Part shown: one piece after another, positions 17,547 through 26,930 of the stretch | How positions within the stretch are numbered: position 1 is the stretch's first letter | How the letters are laid out: every line of letters starts with the position of its first letter | Origin: CAUZIR01 sp034421295 | GTDB lineage: Bacteria; Chloroflexota; Dehalococcoidia; Lucifugimonadales; UBA2962 | Assembly (NCBI GenBank): GCA_034421295.1 | Contig: DAOUKM010000012.1 | Span: forward strand, 1 to 64,000 | Direction: 5' to 3' | DNA: 64,000 nucleotides | Made by a program: the position numbers and the translations under genes | The notes under the pieces: generated by a model | What the model saw: the letters and a program-made list of their open reading frames with translations, nothing else | What the model was told of the DNA's origin: nothing | Database searches by the model: none

Positions 17547-18902
17547 ATGGTATCAGTTAATGGCCCTGCGGGCAGGACGCGGCCCGGAGGATGCGCCAAG
17601 GTCAGTGGGACGGATGCGCATGCAGGCGCCAGCCTGCGCATCTGGCTGGTTTGCGCCGTGGTCGCCGCAGCGCTGCTGGCGTCGTGCTCAGGCGGCGAGC
17701 CGCAGGGCCCGCGACTGTCAGGGGATCCTTCACCCGGCCCGACAGCAAGCCAGGACCTCTCGGGGACACAGGCCTCCCAAAACGACGCCCGGGCCGCAGC
17801 CATCGAAAGAGGTGCGGTGCTCTTCGACGACTTGGTCCCGGATCGGCTCACCTACGGCTGGGAGACGAACTTCGCGGTCCACTCGGTGCCATACGCCGAG
17901 ATCGTTCCAGGGGGGCCTCCCAGGGACGGCATACCTCCGATCGATAGCCCAGTCTTCTTCGTCGCCAGCCACGCCCCGGAGTACATGCGGGAGCAAGAGC
18001 CCGTGATAGCCCTAGAGATCGACGGAACGGCAAAGGCCTACCCCCTGGCGATGCTTATCCGCCACGAGATCGTAAACGATGTCCTCGGCGGCATTCCGGT
18101 CGCGGTCACCTACTGTCCGCTCTGCAACACGGCGCTTGTATTCGATCGGAGGGCGGGAGGGCGCGTACTCGATTTCGGCACTTCGGGTAACGTCCGCAAG
18201 AGCGACCTTGTCATGTGGGACAGGCAGACAGAGTCCTGGTGGCAGCAGATCACGGGAGAGGCGATAGTGGGCGACCTTACCGGCACAAGGCTCAGGGTGA
18301 TCGCCGCCCAGATCCTGTCCTTTTCGGACTTTCGGGACGCTTACCCGGAGGGACTTGTCCTCTCACGCGAAACGGGTATCTACCCGATAGGCACCTACGA
18401 GGTCGCACCATACGCCGGATACGACCGGGACGGGGGAGAACCGTTCCTGTTCGGCGGAGACGTCGATTCCCGTCTCCCGTCCCTTGAGCGGGTGCTGACC
18501 ATCGAGATCGCCGGAGAGGCGATAGCCTATCCCTTCTCGGACCTGAGGCGCACGCCGGTGATAAACGACACGGTCGGAGGGCGCGAAGTGGTCGTGTTCT
18601 ATACGGGCGGTACGCTATCGCCGTTCGCCGGCTCGGCGGCGGCGCCAAAGCGGCCGGTCGGCTCAACGGGGGTGTTTAATCCGGTCGCGGACGGGCTCTC
18701 TCTTACATTCACGGCGAGTGAAGGCGTCATCACCGACGAGCAGACCGGATCCACCTGGAGCATTCTGGGAGAGGCTCTCAACGGCCCACTCGCAGGAACG
18801 AAGCTAGAACCAATAGTGCATGGAAACCACTTCTGGTTCGCATGGGTCGCATTCAGGCCGGATACGGCCGTAAGGGACATCGACGGCCGCCCCCAGCCAT
18901 AG
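17547..18902 (+). CDS. DUF3179-domain lipoprotein
   Basis: A 451-residue exported protein. The hydrophobic segment LRIWLVCAVVAAALLASC near 30-47 ends in a lipobox, so it is predicted to be a lipoprotein; the ~30 residues before the helix are unusually long, and a downstream start is possible. The rest is the DUF3179 domain. Its hallmark TYCPLCNTALVFDR lies near 190, with DFGTSGNVRKSDLVMWDRQTESWW following and NHFWFAWVAFRPDT at the end. The family has no established activity; the paired Cys in CPLC suggest redox or metal chemistry. It is divergent from the LLM oxidoreductase, with about 100 bases between them, and convergent with the phosphotriesterase-like gene. Confidence 0.85.
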   Translation: MVSVNGPAGRTRPGGCAKVSGTDAHAGASLRIWLVCAVVAAALLASCSGGEPQGPRLSGDPSPGPTASQDLSGTQASQNDARAAAIERGAVLFDDLVPDRLTYGWETNFAVHSVPYAEIVPGGPPRDGIPPIDSPVFFVASHAPEYMREQEPVIALEIDGTAKAYPLAMLIRHEIVNDVLGGIPVAVTYCPLCNTALVFDRRAGGRVLDFGTSGNVRKSDLVMWDRQTESWWQQITGEAIVGDLTGTRLRVIAAQILSFSDFRDAYPEGLVLSRETGIYPIGTYEVAPYAGYDRDGGEPFLFGGDVDSRLPSLERVLTIEIAGEAIAYPFSDLRRTPVINDTVGGREVVVFYTGGTLSPFAGSAAAPKRPVGSTGVFNPVADGLSLTFTASEGVITDEQTGSTWSILGEALNGPLAGTKLEPIVHGNHFWFAWVAFRPDTAVRDIDGRPQP

Positions 18903-18919
18903 TCCGCCCCTGCCAGGGC

Positions 18920-19966
18920 CTAGAAGGCCAGGGCGCGGGCGGGATTGTCGATCAGGATGGCGTCGATGTCGGCCGGCGAAAAGCCGCGGGCCCTCATGCG
19001 AGGAGCGATGTTCTCAAGGATGTGCGCGTAGCCCTTGCCGCCGTACTTCCTTCGCTGGGTCTTCGTGCACACATCATGGCTCAGGACGACCTGGCGCCCG
19101 AAGCCCTCCCCGAGCATAAACTCGAGCGTCTCCAGTCGCTGCGCGTCGCTCGAGATCGTGGAGAAATCAAGGTTGCCGCCGCCGATCGTCGTGTCCTCGA
19201 GACCGTAGGCGTCCCACTCCATGTAGCAACCTGAGCTCGCCAGGTCACGCAGCCATCCCCGGTCCACGGCGAACACGTCGAGATGTCCCATGATGATGCG
19301 GCCGGGATCTGCGCCCCCCTCAAGGAGGGTGTCGAGTATGTGCGGTGGCGAATCAGGGTGAAACCCGGGGTGGATGAGCACCGCAGCCCCAGTTTCGACC
19401 GACGCGCGTGCGGAAGCGCGCAGGACCTTTATCGTCGTATCGTTCGTGGGCCAGAAATTCCCGACCTCCCCGATCACGCCGGCCCGTATACCGGTCTCTC
19501 CCACGCCGTATGTAAGGTCCCGCACAATTGAATCTGCGATGTCATCTTCGGTGCGATCGGCCAGACCCGGCGGGTACGAGACCGGTACGTAGTAGCTCGC
19601 GCCCATTACGATCTTTATGCCGGTAGCCCGCGATATGCGGGCGAGGGCCAGCGGGTCTCTAGCAAGGCCGTTGCTTGTGCAATCCACCACCGCGTCCCCA
19701 CCCGCATATCGGTACCGCAGGAGTTCCTCAACCGCCTCTCGCTCGTCGAGCAGCCGCATGTTGTCTCTGCTGTACACAAAGCGCCTGTACAGGCCGCCAA
19801 GACGTTCCATCGTGACAGGGGCATCCACCCAGGCCCTCTCGCTGGCCTCCTCGGGCATCTGGAAGTAGGACATCATGTCGATCAGGAGATGCTCGTGAGT
19901 CTGGGTGATACCAAGCTCTCCAGAGTCCACAGGACCCAGAACAGTCTGCACTTTGGGACTCGTCAT
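18920..19966 (-). CDS. Phosphotriesterase-family metal-dependent hydrolase
   Basis: A 348-residue TIM-barrel hydrolase of the PTE/PHP group. ATG 19966 gives the standard family start (VQTVLGPVDSGELGITQTHEHLL). Metal ligands visible are THEHL (HxH) near 23-27, a Glu in AGVIGEVG in place of the usual carboxylated Lys, His in AVLIHPGFH, His in IIMGHLD, and Asp in VVLSHDVC. The Glu variant is known in parts of the family, whereas the second copy at 52337 keeps Lys. Members hydrolyse lactones, phosphotriesters or related esters. The native substrate is unknown. It is transcribed towards the DUF3179 gene with 17 bases between stops. Confidence 0.88.
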   Translation of the reverse strand: MTSPKVQTVLGPVDSGELGITQTHEHLLIDMMSYFQMPEEASERAWVDAPVTMERLGGLYRRFVYSRDNMRLLDEREAVEELLRYRYAGGDAVVDCTSNGLARDPLALARISRATGIKIVMGASYYVPVSYPPGLADRTEDDIADSIVRDLTYGVGETGIRAGVIGEVGNFWPTNDTTIKVLRASARASVETGAAVLIHPGFHPDSPPHILDTLLEGGADPGRIIMGHLDVFAVDRGWLRDLASSGCYMEWDAYGLEDTTIGGGNLDFSTISSDAQRLETLEFMLGEGFGRQVVLSHDVCTKTQRRKYGGKGYAHILENIAPRMRARGFSPADIDAILIDNPARALAF

Positions 19967-20083
19967 AGATACCTCTTTCGGCCTCGCGCCTGCAAAAACG
20001 ACGGGGACCGGCGCACTTGCGCCGGTCCCATTCACTGCATCCCTGACCGCTCAACTATGGCGGCGCGGTCCCCTGACCTAGGT

Positions 20084-21019
20084 CTACGTCAACCTTCCCG
20101 CGTCGGACCTACCGTACCTGAACGCTAGTGTCGCGCCAGCCGTGAGCATAAGCACACCCATTACACCCAGAACCGCGATAAGCCAGCCCGGGACCGTCAC
20201 ATCGCCAGTTGGCGGCAACACAAGGTCCGGATCCTGAGGGAGCTCTACCTCTTCCGCCTCAACAGCCACAGAGGAGTCGCCACCAACCGCTCCGTCAACG
20301 CCGGTCGCACCGGTGACGATACCCGCAAAGCTGTATTCAGCAGCTTCGGATGGAGCCCTCACCGTATAGGTGAAGGCTGCCGAATCACCTATGATCGCGA
20401 ACCTTACGGTCTGACCATCCACACTCACCGCAGCATCATCAAGAGTACTGGACAAATAGACGAACCCCTCAGGCAGCGTCTCTGTCACTCCTCCGAATTC
20501 TCCCAATCCGCTCACGCTGATCGACACCTCAACCTGAGTCCCCGCCAGCGCTACCCCTTCAATCGACCTACTGGCCGCTGCCCCAACCGTCACATCGGTA
20601 GAGCCCGTGACCGGCAGGGTATCGCCGTCGGAATCAGTTACAACGCCGGAGAAGCTGAAGGTACCCTCTGCCGTCATCGGAGCGATAGCGGTATAGGTAA
20701 AGCTCTCCGCATCACCCAGGATCGAGAAAACAACTCTCTGACCGAACACTCGCACCGCCGCCTCCGACAGCGAACTGGAGCCAGCTTCATAGCTGAATCC
20801 TTCAGGCAGCGTCTCCGCCACTCCTCCAAACGCCCCCAGACCGCTTACGCTGACCGAAACCTCCACACTATCGCCAGGTCCTACCGAATCAACATCGAAA
20901 GATCTGATGGCGCTGTGACCACTGGCCTCCAGGTCACTTGGACCAAACAGCCCCGCCACACCTATTGATGTCCCCACTATCGCGGCAACCACCACCAGCG
21001 CTAAAGCTCTTGTGACCAA
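20084..21019 (-). CDS. Surface protein with two beta repeats and an LPPTG-like C-terminal anchor
   Basis: A 311-residue exported protein. The N-terminus has a hydrophobic signal (ALALVVVAAIVGTSIGVAGLF). Two ~100-residue repeats follow, each starting VxVSVSGLGxFGGVxETLPEGFxY and continuing with a VRFxIxGDxxxFTYT strand pattern. This resembles beta-sandwich repeats of bacterial surface proteins. The end is LPPTGD, then a ~21-residue hydrophobic helix (WLIAVLGVMGVLMLTAGATLA) and a short FRYGR tail, the layout of a sortase substrate. The same LPxTGD end is found in the Cache proteins at 34562 and 42334. It lies 67 bases downstream of the cadherin-like gene on the same strand, so co-expression is likely. 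Confidence 0.75.
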   Translation of the reverse strand: MVTRALALVVVAAIVGTSIGVAGLFGPSDLEASGHSAIRSFDVDSVGPGDSVEVSVSVSGLGAFGGVAETLPEGFSYEAGSSSLSEAAVRVFGQRVVFSILGDAESFTYTAIAPMTAEGTFSFSGVVTDSDGDTLPVTGSTDVTVGAAASRSIEGVALAGTQVEVSISVSGLGEFGGVTETLPEGFVYLSSTLDDAAVSVDGQTVRFAIIGDSAAFTYTVRAPSEAAEYSFAGIVTGATGVDGAVGGDSSVAVEAEEVELPQDPDLVLPPTGDVTVPGWLIAVLGVMGVLMLTAGATLAFRYGRSDAGRLT

Positions 21020-21086
21020 GCTATCCGCTCCTTTTCTCTGTCTTCACTTCTATTCGTCAATTCGACCAACTGCAGGCGCAGGCTCT

Positions 21087-21197
21087 CTAATGGTCGTGGT
21101 CGTCGTCCTCGTCCTCATGGTCGTGGTCGTCGTCCTCGTCTTCCATCATGGCGTCGTCTTCCATCATGGCGTCATCTTCCATCATGGCGTCGTCGTC
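21087..21197 (-). repeat. Short tandem repeats encoding the DDAMMED / DHDH tail
   Basis: A 21-base unit (around tcttccatcatggcgtcgtc) occurs three times and encodes DDAMMED. It is followed on the coding strand by near-identical stretches encoding EDEDDDHDH twice. The tail is rich in Asp, Glu, Met and His, so it could bind metal or calcium. Copy number may vary by slippage. Confidence 0.8.
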
Positions 21198-24100
21198 ACC
21201 CGCCAGGAAGAGGTTTATAACTGCCAGCACGTCGTCTCTGGTGGCTTCATCAGCCAGGAATGCCTGGATGGCACCAAAAACCTCGTCCCGTTCAATGACA
21301 CCGCTGCCGTTGGTGTCAAACCGCTCCTTTATCGGCGGCACCTCATCTACGTCTGTGACGTTGATGGTCACGTCGATGCTGTCGCTGGCGCCAGCCGCGT
21401 CGGTGGCGGTGACAGTTACCGCGTAGCTGGTCTTAGACTCGTAGTCCAAGGCAGTGCCCTCGCCCACCGATATCTGTCCGTCGGCATCGATGCTGAACGA
21501 GCCAGCGTCGTCACCACCCAACTCGTAGCTGATCGTGTCACCAGCGTTGGCGTCGGTGGCTGTCACCGGGTCGCCCACGGCGGCACCGGCCTCAGAGTTC
21601 TCCGCGACGCTGCGCTCAGCGGAGTCATCCGCGAACTCGGGCGCAACGTTCTCATCCACATCTGTGACGTTGATGGTCACGTCGATGCTGTCGCTTTCGC
21701 CAGCCGCATCGGTGGCAGTGACAGTTACCGCGTAGCTGGTCCTGGACTCGTAGTCCAAGGCAGTGCCCTCGCCGACCGATATCTGCCCGTTGGCATCGAT
21801 GCTGAACGAGCCAGCATCGTCGCCGCCCAACGCGTAGCTGATCGTGTCACCAACGTTGGCGTCGGTGGCCGCCACCGGGTCGCCCACGGCGGTACCGGCC
21901 TCAGAGTTCTCCGCGACGCTGCGCTCAGTGGAGTCATCCGCGAACTCGGGCGCTTCGTTCAGTGAGATGTCGGCCTCGTCGTTCTCATCTGTGACGTTGA
22001 TGGTCACGGTGATGGAGTCACTGGCCCCCGACGGGTCCGTGGCAGTCACTATCACTATGTAGGTGGCCTTCGTCTCAAAGTCCAACTTAGCCTTGGTCTT
22101 GATCTGGCCATTCTTGCGATCTATGTCGAAGGAAGCCGCATCAGGTCCACTCAGACTGTACAGCCTCAGGTCATCATCACCATCCCCCGCACTGACCGCC
22201 GCCCCGATGTTCTCCTTCGCCGCCGTATTCTCAGCCACCGACCGGCTCGTCTCGTCCGACTGGTCGCCCAGCGTCGTCAGATCCTGGTCGGGGAACTTCG
22301 GTGCGCTGTTGGTAGCGCCTGCCACCTGCACGACGGCATCCGTCGCCTGCGTGGCGGTGTCGGGCTCGGTGTGAGGAGGCGTGGCAGAGGTATCCTCAAA
22401 GGCAATGCCGTCCGTGTAGGTCGCCGTCGCACGCAGACACTTGTCCGCAATGTCTACCGTTGCGCCGTCAGCCACGAAGTCCTTCGGCGTGTAGGAGGCC
22501 GACGTTGCCTTGGGTATGTCAGTCCACGTACCAGTAGGAGCGGTATCATCAGGGCCGGGGTTGCAGACCTCTCCAGTTCCGAGGGCCACATACTCCCACT
22601 GCCACGTGCTGATGTTGACGCTGCCGTCCTCATCCATGAGCGTGGCCGTCACTGTCCGGCCCTCACGAGGCTCTATCTGCGACAACTCCACAGTGCCGCG
22701 GTCCTCGGCGTTCGTGACCTTGATCGTCACGTCCAGCCTGCCCGCCAGCCTGCGGTCTCCGGTCCCACTGGTGGCCACTATGGTTATCGAGTAGGAACTC
22801 TTCTCCTCGTAGTTCGGCCGGTAGTCTCCTGCATCTACCGTGCCATCAACAGTCCCGTCAATGGTCAGTACACCAAAAGTACCGGTGTCCGTCGCATCGG
22901 TGCCGATGTTGAAGTACTTGGCGTCAGCACCCTCAACAGCGTAGCTGACGATGGCATCGGCTCCGGTGTCGGTATCATCGGTAGGCCTCTCTGACCTGGT
23001 GTCCTGATCCGTAGCCACGAAGGTAGTGGCGGCCAGAGGGTCCGTAGAGGCCGCAATGCCCGTCTCGCCATCCGTAGTATCGGCATCAGGCATCAGCAGG
23101 GCCGTGGTCCCCTCAACAACCGTCACGGCCGTCCTCGGGGTCTTCGTTGCCTCTGCAAACGTTGGCGCTTCATTCACGTCATTGAGCTTTACGGTCACGT
23201 TCACGTTCGAGTAGGCGCCCGACGGGTCGGTTGCCCTGACCCGCAACACGTACTCCGCGTCGTCTTCGGTAACCTCACTCACAGCAATAGCTCCACCAGT
23301 GGCGTCAGCCGTCAAGGCACCCCCTTCGGCCCTATCGGCGTGACCATCGTCCGACTCGTAGTTCAGCTTCTTCGCAACTTTGAGCTGACCCGTAGCCCTG
23401 TCAATGCTGAACCGCGCATCTCCACTGGGGCTGGCCTGGGTGCCGCTGCTCCCCGTCCTCAGGTCGGGGCTCCAGTCCAAGGTGTAAATCAGTACGTCTC
23501 CGTCAGGGTCAGTCGCCCTTATCGGATCGCCTATGGCAGTCCCTACAGCCGCGCCCTCGTCCACAGACCGGGACACTATGATGTGGTCCTGGATGCCGGC
23601 TACTCCATCGGGATCGTCGTCAATGGTGGGGCCGGTCTGGTCCAGACCATCAAAATCCGGCTTCGCATTGGCCAGTGTCGTGCTCTCTACCGCTCGGTCA
23701 GACACCACCGACGCCGTCTTACCAGCACCGAAGCTGTCCGTGTAGGTCACACTGGCCCGCAGGTACATCTCAGCATCATCTTCCACCGGCGCACGTGCGG
23801 GATCCGTCGCATCCTCTATGTCCGTGAAAGGACCTTCAGCGCTCTCACCGCGCGCCCACTGCCACTCCTGGTTCGTCTCATCACTGTCCGGGTCCGATAG
23901 GCTCGCCACCAGGCCCCTGCCCACCTGCGGCTGGAACTGGCTCAGGCTCGCCACCCCGTCCTCGTCTACGTTCGTTACCGTCACTACCACGTCATGGCTT
24001 CCGCCCGTGGCCTTGACCGTCACCCTGTACACGTTCCGCTCAGCAAGGGTCCCAGTGGATCCCGAGTGCGGCTCCTCGTAATTCGGAGACTGCTTGAACG

Positions 24101-24350
24101 CAAGCACCCCACCGTCAATCGTGAAGTCCTCAGCATCAGGCCCGTTCAGAGACCAGACAATCGCGTCCCCGTCCTGGTCGGTCGCACTGAAAGTCGCCAC
24201 CGGGCCCGTGCCGTTCTCGGCGTAGCTCACCGAGGTATCTTGCGCATATGCCACATTCCCTACGGGAGCATACGGAACCACAGTCGCCAGCAGTATGCCG
24301 ACGAGCACCACAACCAATGCTATAACTGCATTAGACGGCCGGATTAACAT
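21087..24350 (-). CDS. Cadherin-like secreted protein with EF-hand module and acidic Met/His tail
   Basis: A 1087-residue exported protein. ATG 24350 follows GAGG at seven bases; a GTG four codons upstream is less likely. A signal peptide (about residues 1-32) ends AYAQD. The body holds several cadherin-like domains (VSYAENGTGPVATFSATDQD, VDEGAAVGTAIGDPIRATD, FDIDRKNGQIKTKAKLDFET). Between them lie beta domains with QWQWARG- and TWQWEYV-type motifs. The last two cadherin repeats are nearly identical. An EF-hand loop DTNGSGVIERDE and helix AIQAFLADEATRDDVLAVINLFLAG follow near 1007-1050. The end is a strange acidic tail: three DDAMMED units then DHDH clusters. The EF-hand module matches that of the giant protein at 7963. 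A role in calcium- or metal-dependent surface contact is inferred. It lies upstream of the LPPTG protein in the same direction. Confidence 0.88.
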   Translation of the reverse strand: MLIRPSNAVIALVVVLVGILLATVVPYAPVGNVAYAQDTSVSYAENGTGPVATFSATDQDGDAIVWSLNGPDAEDFTIDGGVLAFKQSPNYEEPHSGSTGTLAERNVYRVTVKATGGSHDVVVTVTNVDEDGVASLSQFQPQVGRGLVASLSDPDSDETNQEWQWARGESAEGPFTDIEDATDPARAPVEDDAEMYLRASVTYTDSFGAGKTASVVSDRAVESTTLANAKPDFDGLDQTGPTIDDDPDGVAGIQDHIIVSRSVDEGAAVGTAIGDPIRATDPDGDVLIYTLDWSPDLRTGSSGTQASPSGDARFSIDRATGQLKVAKKLNYESDDGHADRAEGGALTADATGGAIAVSEVTEDDAEYVLRVRATDPSGAYSNVNVTVKLNDVNEAPTFAEATKTPRTAVTVVEGTTALLMPDADTTDGETGIAASTDPLAATTFVATDQDTRSERPTDDTDTGADAIVSYAVEGADAKYFNIGTDATDTGTFGVLTIDGTVDGTVDAGDYRPNYEEKSSYSITIVATSGTGDRRLAGRLDVTIKVTNAEDRGTVELSQIEPREGRTVTATLMDEDGSVNISTWQWEYVALGTGEVCNPGPDDTAPTGTWTDIPKATSASYTPKDFVADGATVDIADKCLRATATYTDGIAFEDTSATPPHTEPDTATQATDAVVQVAGATNSAPKFPDQDLTTLGDQSDETSRSVAENTAAKENIGAAVSAGDGDDDLRLYSLSGPDAASFDIDRKNGQIKTKAKLDFETKATYIVIVTATDPSGASDSITVTINVTDENDEADISLNEAPEFADDSTERSVAENSEAGTAVGDPVAATDANVGDTISYALGGDDAGSFSIDANGQISVGEGTALDYESRTSYAVTVTATDAAGESDSIDVTINVTDVDENVAPEFADDSAERSVAENSEAGAAVGDPVTATDANAGDTISYELGGDDAGSFSIDADGQISVGEGTALDYESKTSYAVTVTATDAAGASDSIDVTINVTDVDEVPPIKERFDTNGSGVIERDEVFGAIQAFLADEATRDDVLAVINLFLAGDDDAMMEDDAMMEDDAMMEDEDDDHDHEDEDDDHDH
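21352..21957 (-). repeat. Near-identical tandem 309-bp repeat (two cadherin domains)
   Basis: The stretch starting tctgtgacgttgatggtcac at 21352 recurs at 21661, exactly 309 bases later, with only a few differences across the unit. Each copy encodes 103 residues, one cadherin-like domain (FADDSxERSVAENSEAG to VTINVTDVDE). This points to a recent duplication inside the gene and a route for length variation. Confidence 0.85.
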
Positions 24351-25227
24351 GTGTTGCCTCACTTTGCCAACTTGGGTGGCACGATGTGTCTCATGCTGAA
24401 TTGCACAGCATTACGCCGGGGAAAAATCTAGCACTCCCCGGCGGCTCGTGTCAATGCGCTTTACCTACCTGTAACACCCTACTCAGGGCACTCACAGCCG
24501 CCTAAGCTAACGAGAATGCAAGACGGGCCATGCTTCACGTCGCCCATGAATGTCACCAACGTCATCACCGTTCAGGATGTCACAAGGACTTTCGGGCCCC
24601 TCTTTAATGAAGCAGTCTCCAGTTCAAGTCGAATCTCGTTGCCTGAAACACTACTGTGACCAGAGATCTGAACCAAATCGGTGTCCGGCGAATAGGCTCC
24701 TCGGCCAGCACTCTCCCGCGACCGTGGGCGATGCGATTTGTGAGACGCCTTAACCATGGCGGTGGTCCGAACCATCGAGGAACCTGTATCAGTCCTCATC
24801 AAAACTCTTATCAGCGATGCGTCAGAGGTTTCACGTCAGGTCTTAGCCAAGGGATTCAAACTGAAGGTCCACAGGGGCATTTCAGCCGCTGGGCTGTTTC
24901 GCCAGATGCTCATGTCCTGGCTACATCTCTAGGCGAAGAGACCATTCGCCGCGTGTCATTCAGACTCCGCCGCCGAGGATTCCCGGTGTCCCCATCTGCT
25001 TTGGGACGGACCAAATTCGCTGGAGGCTGGCCAAGGCCCTGATGGCACTCGGATTAAGCTGGCCACACCGGCGGAATTGCGTCTTCTTTGCCAGCCACTC
25101 AGCCACCCCGGCCAGACAACCTCACCGGGGCCGCGTACCCTTCCAGCTATAGATATTGCGATCCACCAAAATGACCGCAGGATCCGGCGATACCGGCTAC
25201 CTCCCCTTTGGCCGCTACAGAAGCGAA
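24351..25227. other. No gene recognised
   Basis: About 0.88 kb upstream of the cadherin-like gene and beyond the end of the methyltransferase gene. The sequence is less GC-rich in places (for example ggggaaaaatctagcac near 24420) and should contain the promoter of the cadherin-like gene near 24360-24480. The frames present are short, with no recognisable motif. Fragments may be decayed genes. Confidence 0.45.
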
Positions 25228-25986
25228 TCAATTCTTCCTTGACACAAGGATCATCCGTCGCGTCTCCACCGATAGCAAATTCCCGTCGTATCCACCATAG
25301 GATCGCTCAAGGGTCAGTCCGGCCCAGTCGAGCATCCGGGAGATCTCCGTGGCCACGTAGAGGCGGATGTGGTGGCTTACCTTCCGTTCCGTACCGTCCG
25401 GGGAGCTGATCGTGAACTCCACGTGGTTGCGCCCGGCCACCGGATCGAAGTTACGCTGCTCCGTGTAGACCGTCCCGTCCGGACCCTCTCGTGACTCGCG
25501 TCTCACGTAATTCGCCGCAACCCAGTCCCTGTTCAAAAGATCGAGCAGCAGCCGGCCTCCGGGCCTGAGGGACGCCGCCGCCCCGTCTAACACCCTCTGG
25601 TCGTCGGATTCGTCATCGAAGTACCCGAACGCCGTGAACATGTTCACTGCCGCATCGAACTCCCCCCTGTATGGGATTTCCCTCATGTCGCCCTGCACAA
25701 ACCTGACCCTAACCCCCGCCTCGCGGGCGGCAGAGCGCGCCTGCGCAAGGTACTCCTCCGACATATCCAGCCCGGTGACCTCAAGGCCCACCCTTGCCAG
25801 CGGCACGGCATGACGCCCGGTCCCGCAGCAAAGGTCCAGCACCCGATCGCCCGGCTTAAGGCCGAGGGCCCGGATGACGAACTCGGCCTCGGCCTGCGAG
25901 CTCTCCTCTGTGAGCAGGTGGCCGTAGACATCCAGGTAGTCCTTTCCGAAAAAGGACCTGTACCACTCGGGATCATGCCCGTCCAT
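25228..25986 (-). CDS. Class I SAM-dependent methyltransferase
   Basis: A 252-residue methyltransferase. ATG 25986 follows GGAGGG at seven bases; a GTG one codon upstream is the alternative. Motif I, VLDLCCGTGRHAVPLA, is near 49-64 and binds S-adenosylmethionine. An acidic GLDMS follows, then FVQGDMREIPY and FDAAVNMFTAFGYF (motif IV region), and LRPGGRLLLDLLN. The C-terminal beta strands (VEFTISSPDGTERKVSHHIRLY) are typical of small-molecule methyltransferases of the methyltransferase-25 type. The substrate is unknown. It is divergent from the pterin operon at 26172. Confidence 0.85.
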   Translation of the reverse strand: MDGHDPEWYRSFFGKDYLDVYGHLLTEESSQAEAEFVIRALGLKPGDRVLDLCCGTGRHAVPLARVGLEVTGLDMSEEYLAQARSAAREAGVRVRFVQGDMREIPYRGEFDAAVNMFTAFGYFDDESDDQRVLDGAAASLRPGGRLLLDLLNRDWVAANYVRRESREGPDGTVYTEQRNFDPVAGRNHVEFTISSPDGTERKVSHHIRLYVATEISRMLDWAGLTLERSYGGYDGNLLSVETRRMILVSRKN

Positions 25987-26171
25987 CACGCATCCCTCCC
26001 GGGCCGAATGCTAGCAGACCGGAGGGACCTGCTGGACCGCTGTGCCACCGCTCAAACGGGGGCCTCCCGACACCGGGCCATGCTAGAATTACACTCGCCG
26101 CCGCACGGTGCCGGGGCACGCGGCGGCGCCCGAAACCGGATCCACATTCTTCCAACCGGCCAGGAAAATCC

Positions 26172-26930
26172 ATGCTCGACCTAGAGGGCCGCGGCGTCCT
26201 TATCGCCGGCGCAAAGAGGGTCGGCGCCGTCGTGGCCCGCCGCATCGCCGATGAGGGCGCGAGCGTCGCCATAACCTACAGGAGCTCCATCGAGGAGGCC
26301 GAATCTCTCCGGGACGAGATCGCAGGGCGCGGTGGCCGGACGGCGCTCATCCAGGCCAACCTCTCAGGCGAGGCAGACGCACAACGCGCCGTGGCGACCG
26401 CCGCAAACGAGCTGGGCGGCCTCCACTTCGCCGTAAACCTCGCATCGGGCTTTCCGCGCACCCCGCTCGAAGATCTCAACGAGGCGGCCTGGGAGCGATC
26501 GATGGCCGACGCAAAGGCAAGCTATCTTCTTACCCTGCACGCCGCGCGCGCGATGATGGCAAACGAGGGACCGACCCGAGGCCACATTGTTCTGTTCTCG
26601 GACTGGGCCGCGATACACGCCCCGTACCGAGGGTACCTCCCCTACATGACCTCAAAGGCCGCGATCACCTTCATGACGCGCGCCTTTGCCGCCGAGCTCG
26701 CCCCCTCCGGCATCCTGGTAAACGCAATCGCCCCCGGCCCGACCATGCGCCCCCCGGACATTGACCCGGCGGACTGGCAGAAGGGCACCATCGCGCAGGC
26801 GCCCCTCGCCCGCGAATCATCGGCCGAGGAGATCGCAGAGATGGTGGTGACGCTCCTTAAGAGCGAGACAATCACGGGAGAGGTCATCCGCATCGACTCG
26901 GGAAGGCATCTTGCGGGACCGGGCAAGTGA
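26172..26930 (+). CDS. SDR, probably a pteridine reductase-like enzyme
   Basis: A 252-residue SDR. The nucleotide-binding motif is GAKRVGAVVARRIADEG, the GA(x)KRxG form seen in pteridine reductase PTR1 and FolM, followed by the catalytic-type YMTSK and a Ser in LFSDWAA. The motif NLASGF replaces the usual NNAG. TYRSS after the second strand, with Arg, suggests NADPH use. Its stop overlaps the start of queD by four bases, and queC and folE follow in the same overlapping string. This makes a role in reducing a pterin (dihydropterin or dihydrofolate-like) the best inference, but an ordinary fatty-acid-type SDR cannot be ruled out. Confidence 0.75.
   Translation: MLDLEGRGVLIAGAKRVGAVVARRIADEGASVAITYRSSIEEAESLRDEIAGRGGRTALIQANLSGEADAQRAVATAANELGGLHFAVNLASGFPRTPLEDLNEAAWERSMADAKASYLLTLHAARAMMANEGPTRGHIVLFSDWAAIHAPYRGYLPYMTSKAAITFMTRAFAAELAPSGILVNAIAPGPTMRPPDIDPADWQKGTIAQAPLARESSAEEIAEMVVTLLKSETITGEVIRIDSGRHLAGPGK

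Noticed and set aside
21012..21965. A 317-codon plus-strand frame across the end of the cadherin-like gene
   Set aside because: It is a shadow of repeated minus-strand coding sequence; the minus-strand frame has clear domains and a signal peptide.
24572..24802. A 76-codon minus-strand frame in the gap before the methyltransferase
   Set aside because: No homology or supporting ribosome site; at most a decayed gene.
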